Shown here: positions 1 to 24,236 of the stretch, piece by piece | Layout: every line of letters starts with the position of its first letter | Position numbering within the stretch: position 1 is the first letter of the stretch | Assembly (NCBI RefSeq): GCF_000003605.2 | Contig: NW_003122907.1 | Span: 353,419 to 377,654, forward strand | DNA: 24,236 bases | From: Saccoglossus kowalevskii | Taxonomy: Eukaryota; Hemichordata; Enteropneusta; Harrimaniidae | Direction of reading: 5' to 3' | Made by a program: the position numbers and the translations under genes | The notes under the pieces: model-generated | What the model saw: only the letters and a program-made list of their open reading frames with translations | The model's database searches: none | What the model was told of the DNA's origin: nothing

Positions 1-891
1 TCATTATAAAAATTGTACGCCGCTAAAATACAAATAAACAAAAATTACCTCTGAAAAAAAATCTTGCATAAAATTGTCAGCACCATCTGCGGTTGCATGT
101 TAATTCTAACGCTACCATCTTCAATGATAACGGATTCGTCGTCCCCTGTAAGTGAGTGGGCCTGGAAGAGAGTAAGACAACACTGTATTGCGTATGCGTT
201 GTGTACAACATATGGGACCTATATCGAACATGACGCGGCGTGGAGTCTATAAACGTTTTCATTTTTGTCGATTTAACCATGCCTTGCACCACATACGGGA
301 CATGTTTCTATTAAGTCTGAACTACATAAATAGCGACGTTTATAAATTACTGGGGGGAAAATAATTAGAGTTTTCCTGACGAATAATGGAAAAGCCTAAT
401 TTCGTTTTACCATACACCTTAGTTTTCTGAGGTCAGGCCTACTATATGTATACGTTTGGGGTCTACTTCTAAACCGTTGTATATCTCCCATTATATTATA
501 TGTGTATATTTCATGTGTATATAGAAGTGAGTGAGCCCCAAACGTGAATAACATACATTAGGGATAAATCCTCAGGCTGTTGTCAACAGAAATCGGCAAA
601 CATCGCGTTTGTAATTGTGGACATAGACTATAATGAAGAACATTGCGCCGTGTATTTTGGATTCAAAACAAATGCGTGATTTTTTTCCCCAGAATTACGA
701 AACGACAGCAAAAAATAACTACATTCTGGAATTGCCTGCTTGTTAATCTGAAAGACCCTCAACACGCAATCGGGCGTACTGCACTAATTTCAATTACTGA
801 TATCGATTAAGACGTTTTTAATGTTGTCGTCAAATGAAACTACTCGAAGTAAGACCAAAATCATAGTTGGCAGTATAACCAGGGGTCGGCT
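1..891. other. No gene recognised; AT-rich flank
   Basis: Only short open frames are seen, none longer than about 70 codons and none with a recognisable domain. The open stretch at 64-252 starts at TTG rather than ATG. No tRNA, rRNA or splice-bounded coding segment was recognised. The stretch ends where the 22-bp array begins. Confidence 0.6.
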
Positions 892-2170
892 GTTATACCC
901 ACCGTATCCCGGCATTTTAGCTACCCTGTCCCAACATTATACCCACAGTGTACCGCATTATACCCACATTGTACCGGCATTATATTCACCGTGTCCAGGC
1001 ATTTTACCCACCGTGTCCCAACATTATACCCTTAGTGTCCCGACATTATAGCCATCATGTCCCGACATTATACCCACACTGTCCCGGCATTATACCCACA
1101 GTTTCCCAACATTATACCCACAGTGTACCGGCATTATATCCACCGTGTCCCAACATTATACCCACACTGTCCCGGCATTATACCCACAGTGTCCCAACAT
1201 TATACCCTTAGTGTCCCGGCATTGATTATAGCCATCATGTCCCGACATTATACCCACACTGTCCCGGCATTATACCCACAGTGTCCCAACATTATACCCA
1301 CAGTGTACCGGCATTATACCCAGCATGTTCCGGTATTATACCCATAGTGTCCCGGCATTATATCTACCGTGTACAAACATTATACCCACATTGTCCCGGC
1401 ATTATATCCACGATGTCCCGGCATTATACCCACCGTGTCCCAACATTATACCCATAGTGTACTGGCATTATATCCACATTGTCCCGGCATTATATCCACC
1501 GTGTCCAGGCATTTTACCCACCGTGTCCCAACATTATACCCTTAGTGTCCCGGAATTATAGCCATCATGTCCCGACATTATACCCACACTGTCCCGGCAT
1601 TATACCCACAGTGTACCGGCGGCATTATATCTACAGTGTACCAACATTATACCCTTAGTGTCCTGGCATTATGGCCATCATGTTCCGACATTATACCCAC
1701 ACTATCCCGGCATTATACCCACAGTGTCCCAACATTATACCCACAGTGTACCGGCATTATAGCCATCATGTCCCGACATTATACCCACAGTGTACCGGCA
1801 TTATATCCACAGTGTCCCAACATTATACCCACACTGTCCCGGCATTATACCCACAGTGTCCCAACATTATACCCTTAGTGTCCCGGCATTGGTTATAGCC
1901 ATCATGTCCCGACATTATACCCACACTGTCCCGGCATTATACCCACAGTGTCCCAACATTATACCCACAGTGTACCGGCATTATACCCACAGTGTCCCAA
2001 CATTATACCCACACTGTCCCGGCATTATACCCACAGTGTCCCAACATTATACCCACAGTGTACCGGCATTATACCCACAGTGTGTCCCGGCATTATACCC
2101 ACAGTGTACCGGCATTATACCCACAGTGTACCGGCATTATACCCACGGTGTCCCAATAATATACCCACAT
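892..2170. repeat. 22-bp minisatellite, about 58 units
   Basis: The unit is CATTATACCCACAGTGT followed by a variable pentamer, usually CCCGG, ACCGG or CCCAA. Units run head to tail with no unique spacers. Common variants replace ACAGTGT with ACACTGT, CCACAGTGT with CCTTAGTGT, and CCCACAGTG with GCCATCATG. The register holds for over 1.2 kb except for a few small indels: one base lost near 957, three bases added near 1620, four bases added near 1224 (GATT) and 1890 (GGTT), and two added near 2080. The 22-bp length is not a multiple of three, so all plus-strand frames stay open for long stretches and give the same peptide pattern with a shift. I read this as a property of the unit, not as coding. 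Confidence 0.97.
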
Positions 2171-3600
2171 ATGTTTTGTGTGATGCGGAGTACAAACTCA
2201 AATCACAAGTGCGTATCTCTCCGCTGGAGGGCGCGATGCCCTATTCGTGTGGACGGGAGAAACATTTCCATTTAATAATACGTTGATATTTATACTGGTA
2301 GTTAGCGTTGTAGTAATTTCGTGAAATCTCCGCCAAATATGGAACACTGCCTCAGTGAGTCACCGGGCATACGCATCAAATAATCAACAATGAGTCAGCG
2401 TATAGGCATTGTGGTGGCTGTTAAACGCTTGACACTCGTATCCATAATCAAAATAAAGCACGTCTAGATGTTTTGCCATTAAATATGGTATTCTAAACGC
2501 TACCCCTTTAAAATCACGAAGGCGTCTTTTTTTAACGTCCTCGGCTGGGATCTGAAGTCATAATCGAGTCAAATGATATTTATCACGTGGGCCGTTCGTG
2601 GCCCTCAAAATAACAACAGCGTGTCGACCATCCCACCGACTCCGGCAAAAATAATGTCATCACTGCGATCAATGCTTCAGTATGTATCGTCTACGTCAAA
2701 TTTTGATTATTATTACCACCTACCTCCCTTAGGTCTGCTAGTCTGTCTCTCATTGTTGACTTGAGTTCCGCCTAAAAATCCTGAACACAAGGACACGTTA
2801 ACCCTGCTGATAAAAAACCGGCGGTAGTTTCCGCGTTGTGTCCGTCCGGTCACCGTCCGGTCACCAGCCGATAACGTGATAATACTGGTTGTAATAAGAG
2901 AACGAAAGTAAAATAACAATCGTTAAAGTCGGATATTTTGATTTGTCCACCTATTCTATTTCTTCAGTTCATTCTAAATATGACGAAACTGCCCTTTGAC
3001 CCATAACAGGCGACTCCCATTCATTGGGTTAATATTTAACATTTGGGATCATGGTAATATTGTAAATAAAATTAAATCGGTCGGTCGGTGAGGGCACAAT
3101 ACCAGTTTGTCCAGAGAAACCGTATCTAGTTGCAGAAGCAGCCTTGCTATCACTTCGCTGACTAACTATGATAGCAGCAGTGCCCGTTACCGTTTCTAAA
3201 TCTATTAAACAAAACGAAAGTGGTTTGACTAGCTTACGCAAATTGCGAAAGCAATAATCCAACTGTGGGTACTAAGTATACTTGTGACAGATGAGACAAC
3301 GGTGTAAACAATTTTGTTTTCAAATAATTTAGGATAACAAAAGGTACAACATATGTTGTTCCTAAGTACGAGAATCACTGAAAACAGGCCAGACCAGAGG
3401 AGTTTTTAGACCAGGTAGTTAGCCAATCCGACAATATAAAGTAAGGCCCACGGAATTGAAGTTAGCAGTTATCTCGAACCCGTCATGCTATATTAAACTG
3501 TGCACGCAAAAAGTTATATAACCAAACTTACCCTGCAAATCGAAACGGATTGACTGCTTAGCACACGTATAATCGCCATTTTATGTCGTTTTCAAACATA
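2171..3600. other. No gene recognised between minisatellite and GC-rich segment
   Basis: Only short open frames are present. A minus-strand frame at 3029-3262 (77 codons) has no domain I recognise. A small direct duplication, CCGTCCGGTCA twice in tandem, lies at 2842-2863. I see no splice-bounded exon, RNA gene or transposon end here. Confidence 0.55.
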
Positions 3601-3601
3601 A

Positions 3602-4039
3602 AACGAGCGCGCTCGCTCGAGCAATGGAAATTGGAACGTTCAAGTATCCTCGGGGGCGGAGCTACGTCACGAACGTTCTACGTTGCTAAGACGCGCACCA
3701 TTGTACCACGTATTTCTATGGGCTTTGTGCGCGCTGCTGTGGAACGCCGGTGGAGCCGGTGAAAACTCGAGAAAACAACACAAACTCCACTTTGAAGTAA
3801 TCCCAAACAACCAAATTCATATATGTTACACACGTAGGGCTAATCTTGTTACACTGTTCAGGGGACTCTCAACAACCATCGCAAAGTACCGTTTTCTGCG
3901 AGTTTTTGGTCTTTGTTTTAACCGCGAGGGTTGCCAGGCGGTAGAAAATGCCCGGATGCCCGGATTGAATGAGGATACCCCGGGTGATATGAATAATTGG
4001 GAAGAAGTGCTGATCGTTTGTGTTCCCTTTATGATTTGA
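3602..4039 (+). other. Open stretch without ATG, possible exon or chance ORF
   Basis: The frame is open from the stop codon at 3599-3601 to TGA at 4037-4039 but contains no usable ATG near its start. From about 3683 it reads a basic pair, then a hydrophobic stretch (VFLWALCALLW), then a small-residue stretch, which resembles a secretion signal. The rest has no domain I recognise. The signal-like part lies within a module also found at the right edge of the window, where the same frame reads nearly the same peptide. It could be a 5'-incomplete exon, a chance frame across a repeat, or an old gene fragment. I cannot decide between these and give no function. Confidence 0.25.
3652..3723 (+). repeat. 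GC-rich module, left copy
   Basis: GGCGGAGC and GTCACGA are followed by GACGCGCACCA and, a few bases on, GTATTTCTATGGGCT. The same order recurs at 24184-24236. The left copy has about 14 extra bases between GTCACGA and GACGCGC. It sits in a CpG-rich stretch (3600-3690) with a GC box-like GGGGCGG, a CRE-like TACGTCA and two GAACGTTC palindromes, so it may be a promoter-derived or repeat-derived element. Confidence 0.7.
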
Positions 4040-4228
4040 AAATTTTTATATCATATTGTGGCCACTTTAATATTTTTGTGTATGTATATATTGTACACTG
4101 GGGACAGCCGTTTTTATAGCAATGCTAAATCTCGTATCAATTTTCTACAGCGTTCTTACCGCACGGGGCCCTGGGAAGGAGAATGAACAAGATGATTCTA
4201 TTCTAAGAACACCTTGAAACGCGCCACC

Positions 4229-4400
4229 AACCAATAAAAATTAATCGAAGGAAAGACCGCCACTTCACAATGGAAAGGAATCTACACGACGCCGACACAA
4301 TGTCATTGATTCATTTTCCGTGGATCATTTGTTGCGGAGTTGCACACACGCGTGGTAACGATTTCTCATCATCTTTCGTCGCATTCTTGTTGGTTAGAAG
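4229..4400 (+). promoter_or_regulatory. Presumed promoter/5' leader of the ASB gene
   Basis: A CCAAT pentamer lies at 4231-4235, about 165 bases before the main start codon, followed by AT-rich sequence (AATAAAAATTAAT). An ATG in good context lies between it and the gene. No clear TATA box or initiator was identified. The transcription start is not determinable from sequence alone. Confidence 0.3.
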
Positions 4401-4452
4401 ATGGGCGGATGTTTCTCAAAAGAAATCAACTTTGCAAGGCCGGGGACGCTAA
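4270..4452 (+). promoter_or_regulatory. Upstream ORF overlapping the ASB start
   Basis: An ATG with A at -3 and G at +4 opens a 60-codon frame that runs past the ASB start at 4401 in another frame and stops at 4450-4452. The peptide has no domain I recognise. If the transcript starts upstream of 4270, ribosomes initiating here could not reinitiate at 4401 without moving backwards, so it would repress the main ORF. If transcription starts downstream it is irrelevant. Confidence 0.3.
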
Positions 4453-5738
4453 GTAAACGGAAGATAAAGGCATGTAGCGAGTTACAGCGATGGCAACTTG
4501 TTCATGACGCTATTTTGAAAAACGATTTAGCGACCTGTGAGAAACTGTTAAAAGCCGGTCATCCAGTAAACGACCCATTAATGGTGCCTGAGGCGAGTTG
4601 GTCAACTCTCGTCGACTGTGGTGGCGTACGACTCATACACGCCGCAGCCTTACACCGGAGACCACAGATATTGCAACTGTTACTGAACTTCGGAGCAGAC
4701 CCAAATATTCTCGACGATTTAGGAAGATCAGCGTTACATATCTCAGTCATGTACTGGCCAAATTTTCGCGACGAGGTTATAGAATCGTCATCGACAGTCA
4801 GCAGAGAAAAGGAAAGTTATCGCCGCTATGCTGATTCGATAAGAAATCGGTCAATTGAGTGTGTGGAATTATTATGTAAACACGGTATTGATGTCAACAT
4901 AGTGAGTGATCTCCATCCACCGCCTATTCACCTAATAGCCAGTTTTGATGCTGTTGACATTTTACACACAATTTGTGAGTACGGAGCCGATGTAGACCTC
5001 AGGGACAAGACGTTGCTATACACCCCTATTTTTGTAGCAACAAAAAACGGCAACGTACGTGTGATGAAGGCACTCATAGATAGAGGTGCTGACTACACGC
5101 ATGAAATTCCCGGCAACAGAACGCTGCTCCACGTGGCTGCTCGGATCGATAATACTAGTGATACTGATTGTATCAAGTTACTCCTGCGGTTGGGATTGGA
5201 TCCAAACGCACAGGACGCTAGCGGATTTACCCCCTTTCACGTAGCAGCCAGACAGAAAAATTGGTCTGCACTGCAGCTGCTGTTAGAATATGGAGCAAAT
5301 CCAGAAATCCTAAGCAATGCAGGAACCACCGCGGTATTCGAATACATGGATACATTGTTACTTGGCGATTTACGCGGCAGAACGGACGATGTGGCTATTC
5401 CATTCTGGCCTATGGTGATAGAGACAATTCACCCTAACATAACGCCAGAGAAATTGCCGAGGTTTTTCACGATCACGAACAGTATGGGCAATGATGTACT
5501 GCCGATACACGTTAAAGACGCGCTGGCGTATTTTGAGCACGCCTTGGTTGGCAACCAGCCAGCGGATTTAAAGGACATCTGCCGACACGTAATACGTAGA
5601 GTTCTAACAAAGTGTTTTCACTCTTACCCGTGCATTAAACAGGTTGAACAACTGCCTTTGCCTAGGATTATAAAGGATTATCTTATTGAAGATGTTATTT
5701 TTATACCTTACATAATTAATACAAATTACTCGTATTAA
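4401..5738 (+). CDS. Ankyrin-repeat and SOCS-box protein (ASB family), intronless
   Basis: The protein has 445 residues. About seven ankyrin repeats can be read: ~29-55, ~75-105, ~106-165 (with a long insertion), ~170-200, ~205-233, ~237-270 and ~274-303, with typical motifs such as TPFHVAARQ and LLEYGANPE. A non-repeat region follows, then a SOCS box at ~389-428. The BC box has L390 and C394 (LKDIC), which in this family contacts Elongin B/C. The Cul5 box is LPLP at 418-421. The expected role is substrate receptor of a Cullin5-RBX2 ubiquitin ligase; the substrate is unknown. The N-terminus MGGCFSKE fits N-myristoylation at Gly2 (Ser6, Lys7) with Cys4 available for palmitoylation, suggesting membrane attachment. 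The start has a strong context (A at -3, G at +4). No intron interrupts the frame, unlike most ASB genes. I cannot assign it to a numbered ASB. Confidence 0.92.
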   Translation: MGGCFSKEINFARPGTLSKRKIKACSELQRWQLVHDAILKNDLATCEKLLKAGHPVNDPLMVPEASWSTLVDCGGVRLIHAAALHRRPQILQLLLNFGADPNILDDLGRSALHISVMYWPNFRDEVIESSSTVSREKESYRRYADSIRNRSIECVELLCKHGIDVNIVSDLHPPPIHLIASFDAVDILHTICEYGADVDLRDKTLLYTPIFVATKNGNVRVMKALIDRGADYTHEIPGNRTLLHVAARIDNTSDTDCIKLLLRLGLDPNAQDASGFTPFHVAARQKNWSALQLLLEYGANPEILSNAGTTAVFEYMDTLLLGDLRGRTDDVAIPFWPMVIETIHPNITPEKLPRFFTITNSMGNDVLPIHVKDALAYFEHALVGNQPADLKDICRHVIRRVLTKCFHSYPCIKQVEQLPLPRIIKDYLIEDVIFIPYIINTNYSY

Positions 5739-6329
5739 ATAATAACCGATACAAATGATCTTTTGTTCACTGTCTCATAAAAAAAGAAAAGAAATACAAG
5801 TCACCGTTGCGGGCCATAGCAATCTTATGATCTGTGATTTATTTCCCCTGGTTCACTCCGTCGTATAAGATGATTTATATTGTGCCGAGTTATTTTTGTC
5901 AATTGATTGATCTACTACTAGTATTATCTGGTCCTATTATACATGCTCTATGCATAGCGGATGCCTTCCGTGTTTTTAATCGCTTTCATGATACATGCGA
6001 TACCACCTGATCTAATCTATTTTTGTCGCGGGTCATAGTTCAGAGATGCTGAATTGTTCGAGTTACCCAAATGACCACGCCCATATTTTTAAAGCAATGC
6101 CCACTTTTGTGAAATCGTAACTCGATGCTCAATTAACAGTCAACCGAACTTTGAATTACTAAATTAAAGATCGAGTTACTAAACTTGAATGTGGACGTTC
6201 AACAAAAATAAAAATGTATATTGCCCGATGTTCGTATCTCGATGCCCGTAACTCGAACATTTCATTAATGCTGACGTGGTACTGTGGTTCTTTGACGTGT
6301 GACATAGTTTTCATCAATCCTTCGGCGAT
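5739..6329. other. Intergenic: ASB 3' flank and SDR 5' flank
   Basis: An ATTAAA hexamer overlaps the ASB stop codon (5734-5739), but no strong polyadenylation signal follows nearby. The right part holds a cluster of GTAACTCGA-like motifs, described separately. The last 70 bases before 6330 contain TGACGTGTGAC and lead into the SDR start codon. No further gene is seen. Confidence 0.5.
6054..6261. repeat. Inverted-repeat element with GTTCGAGTTAC ends
   Basis: TGTTCGAGTTAC near 6055 is matched by GTAACTCGAACA near 6248. Between them are further partial copies: GTAACTCGATG near 6117, ATCGAGTTACTA near 6169 and GTATCTCGATGCCCG near 6233. The whole is about 208 bp and ends about 70 bases before the SDR start codon. 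It could be a small nonautonomous transposon or a cluster of binding sites. No clear target duplication was found. Confidence 0.5.
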
Positions 6330-22200
<15,871 letters not shown>

Positions 22201-22560
22201 CTTCAATAATGTTGTTTTTCTTGTATTATTGCTGGCATATTGTATCGAGTATAGTGTGTTTGTGAAAGTCATTCATATTGCTCAGGTATTTTATGACATA
22301 TATGCAGGAATGTCTCACTAAATACTGGAATAAATATCTCTGTTTTACAAGTCATTTTTGTGTCACCATAACTGATATTCCTGTTAATAGAATAAGGCAG
22401 GTGTAAGGTATTTATTCTTGAGATGTGTATGTGTGTGGCATCATCTATTAAGCATCAACTGCCAACCATTTGCCACAGTTGCTTTGGTACATCTGGTATC
22501 TCTTCTTCTATACGTTGAAACAATTAAGGCTGCTCTCAATAAACATATCACTTCATTGTC
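22201..22560 (+). other. SDR 3' UTR with AATAAA signals
   Basis: AATAAA occurs at 22329-22334, 129 bases after the stop codon, and again at 22538-22543. Either could end the transcript; the first is followed about 15-30 bases later by a T-rich stretch (TTTTTGTGTC). Confidence 0.55.
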
Positions 22561-23740
22561 AGAACTAGATTGTAACTTCTGATTTATTTGGCGAGGGGGA
22601 GGACAACGACGATGATACTGCAGAAGGGGATGTATTAAGGTGGTTCAAGAGAGGTTTTTGCTGTTATTTAGTGCATCAAACTTGAGCATCAATTTAATTG
22701 GCGATGTCACATTCACTGCAAGATTTTGTATATTGCGTGAATGACGAGGACCAAACATCTGTCGCTGGAATTGATTTGTTTTTTATAGCTCAATATCAAA
22801 ATACCGATTTTTGAGAGGGAAATACTATGTCCACAAAGTTGTATGGCACATTTCAAGCGTGAAAATACCCCAAAATTGTAGGGAAAGGTTCGGGTCGTGA
22901 AGTAGGGGAGACTAAGACGAGGTGTGTCTAGTTAGAACACAAAGCAGCAACTGATTTATTCGTTAAAACTAAGCATCTATTTACTGTTACATGTCAATAT
23001 TTGTGCAAACAGAAATTGTAGGGTAGCAAGATGTTGCATAATACTTAAATCGTGAGAACAACATGTGTTCAGGCATCTGTTCTTATCTACACATCACACA
23101 ATTTCTGACACTCCAGGGCCGGCCGGTTGAGCAGATAGATAATCGAAAGTAATAGTTAAACGAATAAGGTTATAAACAGAAATATAAAAATGTATTGATA
23201 CAATATGAACTAACAAAAAATGTGACGCGACGCAAATACTCTAATTGAACGAATAGCACAACGAATTACAATTTGAATATTACATACAATTACAAATATT
23301 AAAAACACAATACTATAAAACATGATACGACTAGGGGGTAAAGTCTGTGATTACAGGTTATTCTACAATGAAATTTGGATTTGCAGTTGTGTACCTTAGC
23401 AGTTGAAACACTGTCTATAAATATCAATAACAACGACATATAAATTATGATTATCCAAAGCTAAAATTAATCTCAGAAAACCAAATAACAAATCATTCGA
23501 TTCGCATAACCATGTCATCAATATATATATATATATATACAATTTGTTGGTCAGAGCGCCCTCTAGTATTTGTGGGGAATCATGTTTATTTGGAATGCTC
23601 TGATTGAATGGAAGTTCGAGCCTAGCAAGGTGTAATAGAATTGGCTTGTTATGTTCATATTCAAATAAGCATGAACCACAGGGAAGTAATACTTGTAATG
23701 CAGCAAGCTGTTTTAATTGCTGTTGTGGTAGAGTTTTTGA
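22561..23740. other. Intergenic, no gene recognised
   Basis: A minus-strand open stretch at 23396-23818 (140 codons) runs through the AT microsatellite and into the dispersed repeat, and I do not accept it as a gene. A TTAAGGTGG near 22634 resembles the TTAA element ends but has no partner. Otherwise nothing was recognised. Confidence 0.5.
23520..23540. repeat. (AT)n microsatellite
   Basis: About ten AT dinucleotides in a row, in intergenic DNA. Confidence 0.9.
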
Positions 23741-23749
23741 CTGCCGTGT

Positions 23750-24010
23750 GCGAAGCACAAAAAAGGAGTCTTTGCAGTTAGTGTGTCTGTGTGTGTGTCT
23801 GTTCCACTGATATCTCAAGAACCATACATTGATTTTTGATGAAACTTAATGCATAGATGCTCTGGGCCAAAGCGCAGATTTGATTAGGTTTTGGTAAAAA
23901 TCCATGCATATTAATTACCTAATTTGCATGATAATTAGCTGATTTTTAGGTGTTCCATGATCGTTCCACTGATATCTAAAGAACCACACATTGGATTTTG
24001 ATGAAACTTG
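23750..24010. repeat. AATTAGCTAATT-type dispersed repeat, downstream copy
   Basis: GTGCGAAGCACAAAAAAGGA and GTCTTTGCAGTTAGTG are followed by TGTCTGTGTGTGTGTCTG, TATCTCAAGAACCA, GCATAGATGCTCTGGG, TTGATTAGGTTTTGG and CATATTAATTACCTAATTTG. It shares its order with the repeat at 16430. A second, shorter TATCTAAAGAACCACACATT segment near 23975 indicates partial tandem duplication. It is followed by a hairpin. Confidence 0.7.
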
Positions 24011-24021
24011 CATCTTGAATT

Positions 24022-24065
24022 TTCAAGGTGAATGTTCCGGCGAAGCACTCCACTATCACCTTGAA
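24022..24065. repeat. Hairpin at the end of the dispersed repeat
   Basis: TTCAAGGTGA (24022-24031) pairs perfectly with TCACCTTGAA (24056-24065) across a 24-base loop. The loop contains GGCGAAGCACTCC, close to the GCGAAGCAC that begins the repeat at 23757. It could be a boundary of the repeat. Confidence 0.6.
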
Positions 24066-24179
24066 GTATTTCATTAGAACTATGTGTATGTGACAATGCC
24101 CTCACAGTTTAGAATCAGTTTACCAACAGCCAATCATATTGCTCCTTTCTACAACGCGCTTGGAAAGCTCTCAAAATCT

Positions 24180-24236
24180 TCAAGGCGGAGCAAAGTCACG
24201 AGACGCGCACCACTCTACCGTGTATTTCTATGGGCT
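24180..24236 (+). repeat. GC-rich module, right copy (cut by window end)
   Basis: GGCGGAGCAAAGTCACGA runs directly into GACGCGCACCACTC and TACCGTGTATTTCTATGGGC, matching 3654-3723 except for a short insertion in the left copy. A CCAAT (AGCCAATCAT) lies about 55 bases upstream. The match is still running where the window ends. Confidence 0.7.

Noticed and set aside
892-2170. CRISPR array
   Set aside because: Units are contiguous with no unique spacers, and the window is clearly animal DNA with introns.
892-2170. Series of bacterial -10 boxes (TATAAT on the minus strand)
   Set aside because: It is a by-product of the repeat unit, and the genome is eukaryotic.
948-2286. Overlapping long open frames across the minisatellite as genes for a repeat protein
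   Set aside because: They occur in all forward frames and follow from the 22-bp unit lacking stops; no start context, splice structure or non-repeat domain supports one frame over the others.
3029-3262. Minus-strand 77-codon frame
   Set aside because: No domain, no ATG context worth trusting and no splice signals.
3683-4039. Complete secreted-protein gene with signal peptide
   Set aside because: There is no ATG in frame and the signal-like part belongs to a module repeated at the window's right end; kept only as an open stretch of uncertain nature.
22634-22642. TTAAGGTGG as another TTAA element end
   Set aside because: No inverted partner was found downstream and it differs from the GGTAG end.
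23396-23818. 140-codon minus-strand frame as a gene
   Set aside because: It passes through an AT microsatellite (giving IYIYI) and into a dispersed repeat, and has no recognisable domain.
23100-24236. tRNA genes
   Set aside because: GTTCGAGCC-like strings (23612) were checked, but no A box, cloverleaf pairing or terminator fits.

Overview
This is nuclear DNA from a multicellular animal, most likely a marine invertebrate. It is AT-rich and gene-sparse. One gene is split by GT-AG introns of 0.2 to 3.7 kb, and the introns are full of small inverted-repeat transposons and degenerate tandem repeats. I cannot fix the phylum: the SDR protein and the repeat style would suit a lancelet, a hemichordate or a lophotrochozoan. 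There are no bacterial operons, CRISPR arrays or recognisable RNA genes.

Layout. 1-891: no gene seen. 892-2170: a minisatellite of about 58 units of 22 bp. 2171-3600: no gene seen. 3602-4039: an open stretch without an ATG, whose left part carries a short GC-rich module that recurs at the very end of the window. 4401-5738: an intronless gene for an ankyrin-repeat/SOCS-box (ASB-type) protein of 445 residues. It has an N-terminus that looks N-myristoylated and a complete BC box and Cul5 box, and is probably a substrate receptor of a Cullin5-Elongin B/C ubiquitin ligase. 5739-6329: intergenic, with an inverted-repeat cluster. 6330-22200: a nine-exon gene on the plus strand for a classical short-chain dehydrogenase/reductase of 259 residues with the whole catalytic tetrad. 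22201-24236: the 3' UTR and repeat-rich intergenic DNA.

The SDR introns record much mobile-element history. Two elements share TTAAGGTAG ends (8070-8478 and 16649-17765). The second is inserted cleanly at a TTAA inside an older ~142-bp tandem repeat. A second TTAA family with AGCGG/CCGCT ends has two full copies in opposite orientation (10202-10369, 18271-18435) and one half copy. A foldback element ends about 30 bases before the exon 3 acceptor. A Harbinger-like element with ~70-bp inverted ends and TAA target duplications lies at 14734-15144. Another repeat is present as an inverted pair 8 kb apart.

The most unusual gene-level feature is in intron 4: three further copies of exon 4 follow the real exon in tandem at 135-137 bp, each separated by only about 5 bp. 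The copies have lost the NNAG motif, so they look like decaying exon duplications.

The two genes do not obviously work together; one is a predicted ubiquitin-ligase receptor and the other a predicted NADP(H)-dependent oxidoreductase. I found no convincing wholly new system. The points most worth checking are the exon 4 array, the acylated ASB protein, the nested TTAA elements and the three-frame-open minisatellite.
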